The position numbers were made by a program, and so were the translations under genes. Below the pieces are notes generated by a model. The model searched no databases and was not told where the DNA came from. It saw only the letters and a list, made by a program, of their open reading frames with translations. Below are positions 44,836 to 53,369 of a DNA stretch of 64,000 nucleotides, in pieces. Position 1 is the first letter of the stretch, and every line of letters begins with the position of its first letter. The DNA is from Kaistia dalseonensis. GTDB taxonomy: Bacteria; Pseudomonadota; Alphaproteobacteria; Rhizobiales; Kaistiaceae. The DNA lies in assembly GCF_030814715.1 (NCBI RefSeq), contig NZ_JAUSVO010000001.1:1240001-1304000 (forward strand), written 5' to 3'.

Positions 44836-46779
44836 GTGCCGCACTACACGCCGCTCATCGCGACGATCGTCATTGGTCTCGTTCTCGCCTTCATCCTGGG
44901 GCTCATCGCCCACAGGTTGCGCATTTCTCCGCTGGTTGGATATCTCCTCGCCGGCGTGCTGGCCGGACCGTTCACGCCGGGATTCGTCGCAGACCAGAAC
45001 CTCGCCAATGAACTCGCCGAGATCGGCGTCATCCTGCTGATGTTCGGCGTCGGATTGCACTTTTCGCTCAAGGACCTGATGTCCGTCAAAGCGATCGCGG
45101 TGCCCGGCGCCATCGTGCAGATCGCGGTGGCCACGCTGCTCGGCGTCGGCCTCGGCTGGGCGGTAGGATGGTCCATCGCCGGCAGTGTCGTCTTCGGCCT
45201 GGCGCTGTCGGTCGCCAGTACCGTGGTGCTGCTCCGCTCGCTGCAGGAACGGCGGCTGATCGACACGGATCGCGGCCGGATCGCCGTCGGGTGGCTCATC
45301 GTCGAAGACCTCGCCATGGTGCTGGCACTGGTGCTGCTGCCGGCGCTGGCCGAGATCCTGACCGGCGGACAGGCCTCCGGCGCCGGCCTCGCCGCACGCA
45401 GCGGCTATGGTCTGATTGGCATTCTGGCCATCACGATCGGCAAGGTCGTGGCCTTCGTCGCGCTGATGCTGATCGTCGGACGGCGGGTCATCCCCTGGCT
45501 CCTGCACTATGTCGCCCATACCGGCTCACGCGAATTGTTCCGCCTGGCGGTGCTGGCCATAGCGCTTGGTGTTGCCTTTGGCGCCGCAACGTTGTTCGGC
45601 GTTTCCTTTGCGCTCGGCGCCTTCTTCGCCGGCATGATCCTGAGCGAATCCCCGCTGTCGCAGCGCGCCACCGAGGAGACGCTGCCGCTGCGTGACGCCT
45701 TCGCAGTGCTGTTCTTCGTTTCGGTCGGCATGCTGTTCGATCCCAGCATCGTGCTGCGCGAACCGCTGCTGCTGGTCGCCACGCTCGCCATCATCCTGGT
45801 CGGCAAGTCGATCGCGGCGTTCCTGATCGTGCGCGCCTTCGGCTATGCGAAGTCGACGGCGCTGACGATCTCCGCCAGCCTCGCGCAGATCGGCGAGTTC
45901 TCGTTCATCCTCGCAGCGCTCGGCGTCGATCTCGGCCTGCTGAACCAGACCGGCCGCGATCTGATCCTCGCCGGCGCCATTCTTTCGATCCTCCTGAACC
46001 CGCTCGCCTTCGCCTTCGCCAAGCTGATCCTGCAGCGGAGCGATGAGAAGAAGAAGGACGCGCCGACGGTGGCGCCGCCCGCCGAGGCGCCCGCCCCGGC
46101 CCCCGCCGCCGAGGCGCCCGTTCACGAGGACGCCCCGGCCCTTGTGCCGACGGCGCTGACCGATCACACGATCGTCGTGGGTTTCGGCCGCGTCGGACGC
46201 ATCGTGACGGAGAAGCTCAAGGAGGAAGGCCGCGCCTATCTCGTGATCGAGAATGGCGGCGAGCGCGCCAAGGAGGCCCGCGAGGCCGGCGCGGAGGTCA
46301 TCGTCGGCAATGCCGTCGAGGCCGAAGTTCTCGCGGCGGCGAACCCGACTTCGGCACGCCACCTGCTGGTCGCCATTCCGGACGCCTTCGAGGCGGGCCA
46401 GATCGTCTCCAAGGCCCGGGCGATCAACCCGCTGATCGAGATCATTGCGCGCGGCCGCACCGAGGCGGAGGTCGCCCATCTGGTGAGCTATGGCGCCAAT
46501 CTCGCCATTATGGGCGAGCGCGAGATCGCGCTCGGCATGGTCGCCTGCATCAACCAGGTGCCGGAGGGCGCCCCGACCTCCGCATCAGAGCCTGGACCCA
46601 CGACAGAGGCCCAGCCGCCGGCATCGGACGATATCGCGGCTACCGACGTCACCAGTGCGGCCGAAGCCCCTGGAGCGGAGACGCCGTCCGAGATGCCGGA
46701 GGCAGCCAGGGAAACCATCGAGGCCGGCGAGCCGGAACCGCTCGGCGGGAGCCCCGAAAAGGGCACCGAGCCGGCCTGA
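44836..46779 (+). CDS. Kef-type cation/proton antiporter with TrkA-N domain (YbaL-like)
   Basis: 647-aa CPA2 monovalent cation/H+ antiporter. Residues 1 to about 400 contain twelve or so membrane helices with the LVGYLLAGVLAGPFTPGF opening and the SVASTVVLLRSLQ segment typical of Kef/YbaL. After a Pro/Ala-rich linker (about 410-440), a TrkA-N Rossmann domain starts at HTIVVGFGRVGRIV (about 440-560) and would bind a nucleotide to gate the channel. The last about 70 residues are Pro/Glu/Ala-rich, low-complexity and probably disordered. The start is GTG at 44836. No separate ancillary KefF/G gene is nearby. Confidence 0.92.
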   Translation: MPHYTPLIATIVIGLVLAFILGLIAHRLRISPLVGYLLAGVLAGPFTPGFVADQNLANELAEIGVILLMFGVGLHFSLKDLMSVKAIAVPGAIVQIAVATLLGVGLGWAVGWSIAGSVVFGLALSVASTVVLLRSLQERRLIDTDRGRIAVGWLIVEDLAMVLALVLLPALAEILTGGQASGAGLAARSGYGLIGILAITIGKVVAFVALMLIVGRRVIPWLLHYVAHTGSRELFRLAVLAIALGVAFGAATLFGVSFALGAFFAGMILSESPLSQRATEETLPLRDAFAVLFFVSVGMLFDPSIVLREPLLLVATLAIILVGKSIAAFLIVRAFGYAKSTALTISASLAQIGEFSFILAALGVDLGLLNQTGRDLILAGAILSILLNPLAFAFAKLILQRSDEKKKDAPTVAPPAEAPAPAPAAEAPVHEDAPALVPTALTDHTIVVGFGRVGRIVTEKLKEEGRAYLVIENGGERAKEAREAGAEVIVGNAVEAEVLAAANPTSARHLLVAIPDAFEAGQIVSKARAINPLIEIIARGRTEAEVAHLVSYGANLAIMGEREIALGMVACINQVPEGAPTSASEPGPTTEAQPPASDDIAATDVTSAAEAPGAETPSEMPEAARETIEAGEPEPLGGSPEKGTEPA

Positions 46780-46808
46780 CAGGTCCGCTCGGCCCAAAGC
46801 GGCTTCGA

Positions 46809-47603
46809 TCAGTCGAAGCGGTACATATCCATGGAAAGCGCGCCATATTCATAGGAATTATGGATGCGCGTTCCCTTGGCGTCCTTGCCCGCCGCGCCGA
46901 GCGCGACGAAGAACGGCAGGAAATGATCGTCTTCCGGATGCGCCATGGCGGCATGCGGCGCGCGGGCGCGGTAATCGATCAGGCTTTCCGCATCGCCCAC
47001 TGCGGCGCGGGTGGCGACCCAGTCGGCAAACTCCTTCGCCCAATCGACCACCGGCGCATCGACGTCCGGTCGGCCGGCCGGGTTGCGGAAGAAGAGCCCC
47101 AGATTATGGGTGGCGGCCCCGGTGCCGATGATCATCACACCCTCGGCGCGCAGCGCCTCGAGCGCTCGGCCGAGCGCATAATGATAGGCGGCATTGCGGT
47201 GCGGCTGGATCGAAAGCTGCACCAGCGGCACCTTGGCATCCGGCCAGATCAGCGAGAGCGGCACCCAGGTTCCGTGATCGAAGCCGCGCTTCGGCGCAAC
47301 ATCGGCCGGCAGGCCGGCCGCCTTCAGCAGATCGTAGACCTCCTGCGCAATGACGGCATCGCCGGGCGCCGGATAGACGATCTCGTAGAGCGGCTTCGGA
47401 AAGCCGCGGAAATCATAGATCATGTCGGGGTGCTGGTCGGCGACCACCGTCGGCTCATCGGTCTCGAAATGGGCCGAGACGACCAGAACCGCGCGCGGAC
47501 GCGGCAGGCTGGCGCCGAGCGTCTGCAGGAAGCGGTGCGCCGACGTGTCGGTGAGCGCGAGCATGGGCGAGCCATGCGAGAGAAACAGGGTTGGGAGAGA
47601 CAT
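46809..47603 (-). CDS. LigB-fold dioxygenase (4,5-DOPA dioxygenase-like, YgiD family)
   Basis: 264-aa class III extradiol dioxygenase-fold protein, similar to plant and bacterial 4,5-DOPA dioxygenase. Metal-ligand histidines are visible in FLSHGSP near the N-terminus, VSAHFET, and TGAATHNLG. The ATG at 47603 follows a GGAGG-like stretch in the upstream sequence, giving the canonical MSLPTLFLSHGSPML start. Physiological substrate unknown; these enzymes act on catechol-type aromatics. It is convergent with the antiporter gene. Confidence 0.88.
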   Translation of the reverse strand: MSLPTLFLSHGSPMLALTDTSAHRFLQTLGASLPRPRAVLVVSAHFETDEPTVVADQHPDMIYDFRGFPKPLYEIVYPAPGDAVIAQEVYDLLKAAGLPADVAPKRGFDHGTWVPLSLIWPDAKVPLVQLSIQPHRNAAYHYALGRALEALRAEGVMIIGTGAATHNLGLFFRNPAGRPDVDAPVVDWAKEFADWVATRAAVGDAESLIDYRARAPHAAMAHPEDDHFLPFFVALGAAGKDAKGTRIHNSYEYGALSMDMYRFD

Positions 47604-47724
47604 GAAAGCCTCCTTGGCTTGCTGCTTCCAGATGTAGTGCAGACTTGCGGTAGCCGTAAGATGCACGATCGAGCACGCAGCGTTCAGCCATATTGACCAA
47701 TCCGGAAGCCGGCCCGGGCGTCGC

Positions 47725-48324
47725 TCAGAGGCTGGCGGCGATCAGCCGATCCGCGACGATCGCGACGGATCGCGCCGGCCCGCCCTCGCCGAAGAGCTGC
47801 CCGGAAACATAGGCGCCCTCGATCAGCAGCAAGAGGCCATCGCCGAGGACCTCCGGTTCGGCGGCGCCCATGGTGCGGGCCATCTCGACCAGCCGCCGGC
47901 GCAGCTCGCGCTTGTTCCCCTCCGCGACGCGGCGCGCGGGCGTCTCCGGCTCGGGATATTCGACCGCGGCGTTGGTCATGCCGCAGCCGCGATAGCCGTT
48001 CAGCGTCGCGCGCAGGGCGAGCGGCTCGAGAAAGGCGCGGATCTGTGCGCGCGGATCGCCTGGATGGAGCGCCACCGCCGCATCGAAGCGCACCCAGAAT
48101 TCGGCCTCGTAATCCCGCATATAGGCAGCGGCGAGTTCATCCTTGGAGCCGAAGCTGCGATAGAGCGTCGGCTTGGTGACACCAGCGCGCGCGACGATCT
48201 CGTCCACGCCCACCGCCCGGATGCCCAGACGATAGAACAGGTCTCGCGCCGTCGCCTTGATCCGGTCCGCTGCACGTGGCGACGGCGCAACAGCCCCCGC
48301 GTCAATCTCCGACTTGCCCGACAT
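47725..48324 (-). CDS. TetR-family transcriptional regulator
   Basis: 199-aa TetR-type repressor. The N-terminal helix-turn-helix is read in RLGIRAVGVDEIVARAGVTKPTLYRSF (about residues 30-56), with a KDELAAAYM continuation; the C-terminal ligand domain is variable. The ATG at 48324 gives a short normal N-terminus. It is divergent from the MFS gene, with an ACCGGT-centred inverted repeat between them, so the transporter is its probable target. Confidence 0.92.
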   Translation of the reverse strand: MSGKSEIDAGAVAPSPRAADRIKATARDLFYRLGIRAVGVDEIVARAGVTKPTLYRSFGSKDELAAAYMRDYEAEFWVRFDAAVALHPGDPRAQIRAFLEPLALRATLNGYRGCGMTNAAVEYPEPETPARRVAEGNKRELRRRLVEMARTMGAAEPEVLGDGLLLLIEGAYVSGQLFGEGGPARSVAIVADRLIAASL

Positions 48325-48353
48325 GGCCTTCCGAAATCCATCTTGACGATGTA

Positions 48354-48367
48354 ACAGACCGGTACGT
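48354..48367. promoter_or_regulatory. putative TetR operator
   Basis: Arms ACAGACC and GGTACGT around the centre of ACCGGT, 5 of 7 positions complementary, in the 78-bp gap between the divergent TetR and MFS genes. Its position, 30-35 bp from each start, suits repression of both. Confidence 0.5.
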
Positions 48368-48402
48368 ATCATAGCGCATCATCAAATGGAACGGTCTTCG
48401 CC

Positions 48403-49680
48403 ATGAAGTCAGTCGTCAAGCGGCCATTTGGCCAGAAATACGCCTTTGTTGTCGCCGGCGTCATTTTCGTGGCCCTTCTGGCCTCGGCAGGTTCCCGTGC
48501 AACGCCTGGCGTCCTGATGCTGCCGCTCGAAGGTGCGTTTGGCTGGGACCGCAGCACGATCTCGCTGGCGGCGGCAATCGGCATCTTCCTCTACGGGCTG
48601 ACCGGCCCGTTCGCCGCAGCCCTCATGCAGACCTTCGGCGTTCGCCGCACGCTCATCTGTGCGCTTCTGCTGATGTGCGTTTCGACCGGGCTCAGCGCCT
48701 TCATGACCACGCCCTGGCAATTCATCGCCACCTGGGGCGTGCTGTCGGGCGTCGGCTCGGGCGCGGTGGCGCTCGTCCTCGGCGCCACGATCGTCAACCG
48801 CTGGTTCGTGACCAATCGCGGCCTGATGATGGGCCTGCTGACGGCGAGCACCGCCACCGGTACGCTGATCTTTCTTCCGGGTCTGGCGGCGCTCGCCACC
48901 TGGGGCGGCTGGCAGGCCGTGGTGATCACGCTGTCGATCATCATGGCCGCCCTCGTGCCGCTGGCCTATTTCCTCATTCCCGAGCGGCCGGAGGATGCCG
49001 GCCTCGTGCCCTATGGCGCCGATCCGGACGCCCCGCCGGCAGCAGCTGCGCCGCAGGGCAACGCCTTCGCCAATGCCATCAATGCGCTGGTCGAAGCCTC
49101 GAAGACCAAGGTCTTCTGGTATCTCTTCGCCACCTTCTTCATTTGCGGCTTCACGACCAATGGCCTGATCGGCACCCACATGATCGCCTTCTGTGGCGAC
49201 ATGGGCATTCCCGAGGTTCAGGCCGCCAGCATGCTCGCCATGATGGGCCTGTTCGACCTGATCGGAACGACCGGCTCGGGCTGGCTCACCGACCGCTTCG
49301 ATCCCCGCAAGCTGCTATTCATCTATTATGCCTTCCGCGGACTCTCGCTGATCTACCTGCCCTTCACCGATTTCTCGTTCTACAGCCTCTCCTTCTTCGT
49401 CGTGCTCTACGGCCTCGACTGGATCGCCACCGTTCCGCCGACCGTGAAGCTCGCCAACGAGGCCTTCGGCGATCGCAGGGCACCGATCGTCTTCGGCTGG
49501 ATCGCGGCCGGCCACCAGCTCGGCGCGGCCTGCGCCGCGTTCCTGGGTGGCTATATGCGCACGGTGCAGGGAAACTATTTCGACGCTTTCATCATCGCCG
49601 GCTCGACCGGCCTGATCGCCGCCGTCCTCGCGCTGATGATCGGTCGCCAGAAGCGCGCGGCCGAACCTGCCGTAGCGTGA
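48403..49680 (+). CDS. MFS transporter, OFA/monocarboxylate-like
   Basis: 425-aa major facilitator with twelve predicted helices; the first (FVVAGVIFVALLASAGSRATPGVLM) and GWDRSTISLAAAIGIFLYGLTGPF resemble oxalate/formate-antiporter and monocarboxylate-like families. A cytoplasmic loop after helix 6 is rich in Pro and Ala. The last 35 codons are almost repeated at 51964-52124, downstream of the RTX gene. Probably controlled by the divergent TetR protein. Confidence 0.9.
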   Translation: MKSVVKRPFGQKYAFVVAGVIFVALLASAGSRATPGVLMLPLEGAFGWDRSTISLAAAIGIFLYGLTGPFAAALMQTFGVRRTLICALLLMCVSTGLSAFMTTPWQFIATWGVLSGVGSGAVALVLGATIVNRWFVTNRGLMMGLLTASTATGTLIFLPGLAALATWGGWQAVVITLSIIMAALVPLAYFLIPERPEDAGLVPYGADPDAPPAAAAPQGNAFANAINALVEASKTKVFWYLFATFFICGFTTNGLIGTHMIAFCGDMGIPEVQAASMLAMMGLFDLIGTTGSGWLTDRFDPRKLLFIYYAFRGLSLIYLPFTDFSFYSLSFFVVLYGLDWIATVPPTVKLANEAFGDRRAPIVFGWIAAGHQLGAACAAFLGGYMRTVQGNYFDAFIIAGSTGLIAAVLALMIGRQKRAAEPAVA

Positions 49681-49730
49681 TCGCGACTTTCGGAGGTATC
49701 CGACGCTACGGAATGTTGACGGATTCCGCT

Positions 49731-49771
49731 CCGTGCTGCATAGCAGACAAAGTTGCTGCGACGCAGCACGG
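49731..49771. other. inverted repeats between the MFS and RTX genes
   Basis: Outer arms CCGTGCTGC (49731-49739) and GCAGCACGG (49763-49771) are perfect; nested inside is TGCTGCG-A-CGCAGCA (49754-49768). There is no T-run. It may be the MFS terminator, an operator for the RTX gene 37 bp downstream, or a trace of the rearrangement. Confidence 0.45.
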
Positions 49772-49808
49772 CGCTAGATTGCTCAACTAGCCAACGGTCG
49801 AGGCGGAC

Positions 49809-51923
49809 ATGGCGACTATAACGGGAACCAGCGGAAACGATACCCTGACGGGGACCTCCGGTACCGATATCATCAACGGCCTCGAAGGTGATGACATCAT
49901 TCATGGCGGCGCGGGCAATGATATCATTGATGGCGGCCCCGGAGCAGACCAGCTTTATGGCGATGACGGCAATGACATCATCAAGTCATGGCGCTTCGAA
50001 GGGCCTGACTATATCGATGGCGGCGATGGTATAGACCAGCTGTGGCTGAAGCGCAGCTATGTCTATATCAACGAACAGATCGATATATCGACGGCCGACA
50101 AGATCGCGACAGTTCAAGACCTCGGCGACGGCACACTCATCGTCAACATTGAACAGCTCAACGTCACCGGCGGCTATGGCGACGACTGTTTCGTTGGCGG
50201 GGCGCTCGACGATACGCTTTATGGCTGGCACGGCAACGACACACTGATCGGCAATGACGGTAACGACTATATCGATGGCGGCTCTGGCGACGACGTCATC
50301 TATGGCGGCAGCGGCCACAACACGCTGATTGGCTATTCGGGCAACGACACGATCTATTCGGGGCCGGATGCGGTCGACAAGATCGATGGCGGCACCGGCA
50401 TCGACCTTCTCGTGTTCGACCGGACCGGATCGAACATCGGCATTACGCTCTCCATGGCTATCGATCCGGCCGTGGTGCAGACCCTCGCCGACGGCAGCAC
50501 GGTGACCGGTATCGAGCGTCTCGAATTTCATGGCGGCAGCGGCAATGACGTCGTCACGGCCGGAACTTTGGCCGCCGTGATCTACGGCGGCGACGGCAAT
50601 GACGAATTGCACGGCGGCGACGGCAGCGACGTGCTGAGTGGCGATGACGGCGATGACTGGATTTTCGTCAGCGCCGGGGCTGGATCGCATGACGTCATCA
50701 GTGGGGGCGCGGGCAGCGATACGCTGGACTTCTCCGCGATCACCGGTGGCGTCACTTTCGCACTCGCAAGTTCCGGCACTTTCGTGGATGAGAGCCAGAA
50801 CATCAGCTTCGACTATTCGGGCATAGAGAACGTCACCGGCACGAGCAGCGATGATATCCTCACAGGGAATAGCGGTTCCAACGTTCTGAAGGGCGGGGCC
50901 GGTAACGATGTCCTCGTCGTCACGGCGGGAGCCGGATCGCACGACGTGCTCGATGGCGGCACCGGCTCCGACACGCTCGACTTCTCGAATATCGCCGGCA
51001 GCATCCGCTTCACGCTGGCCGATTCCGGGAACTTCACCGATACCGCCCAGAACATCAATTTCGACTATGCGGGGATCGAGAACGTCACCGGCACGCGGGG
51101 GGCCGATATCATCGTCGGCAATGACGGGGCCAATATTCTGCTCGGCGGTGCCGGCAACGACAACATTACCGGCGGCGCCGGTAATGACGTCATCGATGGC
51201 GGGCCGGGCATCGATTTCATCGATGGCGGGCTGGATGCCGATATTCTTTCGGGCGGCGACGGCGACGACATCATCAAGTCATGGTTGAAGAGCGGTCCCG
51301 ACCAGATCGATGGCGGCAACGGCATCGACTGGGTCTGGATCGCGCGCAACGATCTTTCTGTCGCGATGACGCTCGACCTTTCGACGCCTGAAAAGATCGC
51401 CTCCGTCCAGAATCTCGGCGACGGCACGACGATCACCGGCATCGAGCGGCTGAACTATGTCGGCAGCAATGGCGTCGACATCATCACCGGCGGCGCCTTT
51501 GCCGACAGCATTGATGGTGGCCGCGGCGATGACATCATCAATGGCGGTTTGGGCGATGACCTGATCAAGGGCGGCGCCGGCAATGACGACCTGACCGGCG
51601 GTGGCGGCAACGACGCGATCTATGGTGGCGACGGCAATGATATTGTCAGGGTCAACGGTGAGCTGTCCTATGCCGATGGCGGCAACGGGACAGATTCGCT
51701 CTATCTCTATCTCACGGCCGATCAGTACGCTGACGGCAACGTCCGGCAGGACCTAGCAGCCTATCAGGCCCTGATCGACAACTCGTCGTCGAGCGAGACC
51801 TATACCTTCAGCCACTCGTTCGGGCTGACGGTCACGGGTTTCGAGAGCCTCACCGTTTTTGTCGACGGCGTCGCCCAGGCGATCCCCCAAGCCGATTCCA
51901 GCTCGGATTGGCTGCTCAGCTAG
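49809..51923 (+). CDS. RTX-type calcium-binding repeat protein
   Basis: 704-aa protein built almost entirely of glycine/aspartate nonapeptide repeats (GGxGxDxLx; for example NGLEGDDIIHGGAGNDIIDG at the start), which form calcium-filled beta-rolls outside the cell. Two 84-residue units repeat in tandem (nt about 50662-50913 and 50914-51165, sharing GAGSHDV and SFDYSGIENVTGT-like phrases). Longer modules opening IIKSW and GPD-IDGGxGID recur 431 codons apart (nt 49977 and 51270). No signal peptide, protease or lipase domain is seen; the C-terminus fits a type I secretion signal (ends DWLLS), but no type I exporter genes are near. Adhesin or surface-layer role is possible. Confidence 0.93.
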   Translation: MATITGTSGNDTLTGTSGTDIINGLEGDDIIHGGAGNDIIDGGPGADQLYGDDGNDIIKSWRFEGPDYIDGGDGIDQLWLKRSYVYINEQIDISTADKIATVQDLGDGTLIVNIEQLNVTGGYGDDCFVGGALDDTLYGWHGNDTLIGNDGNDYIDGGSGDDVIYGGSGHNTLIGYSGNDTIYSGPDAVDKIDGGTGIDLLVFDRTGSNIGITLSMAIDPAVVQTLADGSTVTGIERLEFHGGSGNDVVTAGTLAAVIYGGDGNDELHGGDGSDVLSGDDGDDWIFVSAGAGSHDVISGGAGSDTLDFSAITGGVTFALASSGTFVDESQNISFDYSGIENVTGTSSDDILTGNSGSNVLKGGAGNDVLVVTAGAGSHDVLDGGTGSDTLDFSNIAGSIRFTLADSGNFTDTAQNINFDYAGIENVTGTRGADIIVGNDGANILLGGAGNDNITGGAGNDVIDGGPGIDFIDGGLDADILSGGDGDDIIKSWLKSGPDQIDGGNGIDWVWIARNDLSVAMTLDLSTPEKIASVQNLGDGTTITGIERLNYVGSNGVDIITGGAFADSIDGGRGDDIINGGLGDDLIKGGAGNDDLTGGGGNDAIYGGDGNDIVRVNGELSYADGGNGTDSLYLYLTADQYADGNVRQDLAAYQALIDNSSSSETYTFSHSFGLTVTGFESLTVFVDGVAQAIPQADSSSDWLLS

Positions 51924-51963
51924 CGGCGACCCAAGCCCGTCTGGTTTAATGAGGTCAGGTGCC

Positions 51964-52124
51964 GCGCGGCCTGCGCTGCCTTCTTGGGTGGCTCTATACG
52001 CACGGTGCAGGGAAACTATTTCGACGCCTTCATCATCGCCGGCTCGACCGGCCTGATCGCCGCCGCTATCGCTTTGCTGATCAAGCGGCCGCGCCAGCAG
52101 GCCGTCGCCGTTGGCGCCGCCTGA
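51964..52124 (+). pseudogene. truncated second copy of the MFS transporter 3' end
   Basis: By eye 96 of 102 bases of 51964-52065 match 49523-49624 in the intact MFS gene, and the frame still reads AACAAFLGG then IRTVQGNYFDAFIIAGSTGLIAA, ending in its own divergent tail and a TGA at 52122-52124. The frame is open back to the RTX stop (51921-51923), in the same register as the RTX gene. It has no start or first 370 codons, so it is a remnant. See the finding on its origin. Confidence 0.85.
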
Positions 52125-52140
52125 AAGGGAGACAGGCTCC

Positions 52141-52947
52141 TTGATCTTCTCGCCCTACCTGACGCGCTGGCGGCTCACAGCCGACGGTGCGCCGATCGAG
52201 ACGGCGACGAGCCACCTGCTGCCGGTCCTTCATGCCGGCAACCCCGCCATGCTCAAGCTGCTCAAGCCTTCGAGCGATGAGGGCCCCGGCATAGCGGCCC
52301 TCGGCTGGTTTGGGGGCGCCGGCGCGGTGCGTCTCATTGCAGCGAAAGACGATGCGGTGCTGATGGAGCGGGCCATCGGAACGCGCTCGCTCACAGAGAT
52401 GGCGATCTCCGGCGACGATCAGGGCGCAATCCGCATCATCGCGGCGGTCGCGATGCAGCTCCATGCGCCCCGCGCCACGCCGCCGCCCGCCCTGCCCGAC
52501 CTGACGCGCCGATTTCGTGCCCTGTTCGAGACAGGCGCCTCCCATCCGGTATTGCCCCGATGCGCGGCGATGGCACGGCGCCTTCTCGCCGCGCCGCGCT
52601 CGGTGGGTGTCCTGCACGGCGACCTGCACCACCAGAACGTGCTCGACAGTCCACGCGGCTGGGTCGCCATCGATCCAAAGGGCGTCTCCGGCGAGCGCGC
52701 CTATGACGTTGCCAACCTGTTTCTCAATCCCGTCGACGTGGATCGGCTCGTTCTCGACCCCGCTCGCGCCCTGCGCCTCGCGAACACCGTATCCGATGCG
52801 CTCGGCATTGAGCGGCCACGCATCCTCGGCTTCGCCTTTGCCCATGCCGGCCTCTCCGCGGCCTGGTGCATTGAGGACGGGATCAACCCTCGGCTCGCCA
52901 TCGAAGCCGCCGAAATGCTGGAGCCGCTGGTCGGAGAGGTTGGCTAG
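52141..52947 (+). CDS. aminoglycoside/hydroxyurea phosphotransferase-like kinase (APH(6) family)
   Basis: 268-aa kinase-fold protein of the group including streptomycin 6-phosphotransferase and hydroxyurea kinases. The catalytic loop VLHGDLHHQNVLDSPRGWVAIDPKGVSGERAYDVAN, read here in overlapping parts, has the HGDxxxxN and DPKG metal-binding residues. The TTG at 52141 is preferred for its AAAGGGAG ribosome-binding site, 17 bp after the MFS remnant stop; a TTG at 52111 overlaps the remnant. Whether it gives resistance or acts on a metabolite cannot be told. Confidence 0.83.
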   Translation: MIFSPYLTRWRLTADGAPIETATSHLLPVLHAGNPAMLKLLKPSSDEGPGIAALGWFGGAGAVRLIAAKDDAVLMERAIGTRSLTEMAISGDDQGAIRIIAAVAMQLHAPRATPPPALPDLTRRFRALFETGASHPVLPRCAAMARRLLAAPRSVGVLHGDLHHQNVLDSPRGWVAIDPKGVSGERAYDVANLFLNPVDVDRLVLDPARALRLANTVSDALGIERPRILGFAFAHAGLSAAWCIEDGINPRLAIEAAEMLEPLVGEVG

Positions 52948-52961
52948 ACGGAACTGCGACC

Positions 52962-53366
52962 TCAGTCGTCGCCCTCGAACTGCGGGGCGTCGGCTTCGAC
53001 TTCATAATAGTCGCCTTTCTCGGCGACGAAGATGTGGCGTCCGATGGTGGCGCCGGTCGGCAGGTCGAAGCCGCCCATGGCGATCGCCACGCGGTCGCTG
53101 CCATTGCGCCGCCGCCAGAACAGGACGGAGCCGCATGTGCCGCAGAAGCCGCGCTCGGCCTGTTCCGACGATTGGTACCAGCGCACGTGTTCGGCGCCGG
53201 AAAGCGCGAGGTCCGCTGCGGCCGCGTTGGTCGTGGCGAGAAAATGGCCCGTTTGGCGCCTGCACATAGTGCAATGGCAGATGACGATCGGCTCGAGCTC
53301 GACCGCGACCGCATAGGTCACGGCCCCGCAAAGACATGAACCCGTATGCGTCGACGGGTTCGCCAT
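52962..53366 (-). CDS. GFA-family zinc protein (glutathione-dependent formaldehyde-activating-like)
   Basis: 134-aa protein of the Gfa/CENP-V family. Zinc cysteines are seen in GSCLCGAV, CHCTMCRR and GFCGTCGS. Biochemical role of most members is unproven. It starts 3 bp after the DAHP synthase stop on the same strand. Confidence 0.9.
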   Translation of the reverse strand: MANPSTHTGSCLCGAVTYAVAVELEPIVICHCTMCRRQTGHFLATTNAAAADLALSGAEHVRWYQSSEQAERGFCGTCGSVLFWRRRNGSDRVAIAMGGFDLPTGATIGRHIFVAEKGDYYEVEADAPQFEGDD

Positions 53367-53369
53367 CGT

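Noticed and set aside
49809-51923. Glycine/aspartate repeats as a tandem DNA repeat or CRISPR-like array
   Set aside because: The repetition is at protein level (calcium-binding nonapeptides) with degenerate DNA; there are no equal spacers or identical direct repeats.
49809-52124. RTX gene as a composite transposon between direct repeats
   Set aside because: The duplicated segment is a transporter coding end, not an insertion sequence; no transposase, terminal inverted repeats or target-site duplication were found.
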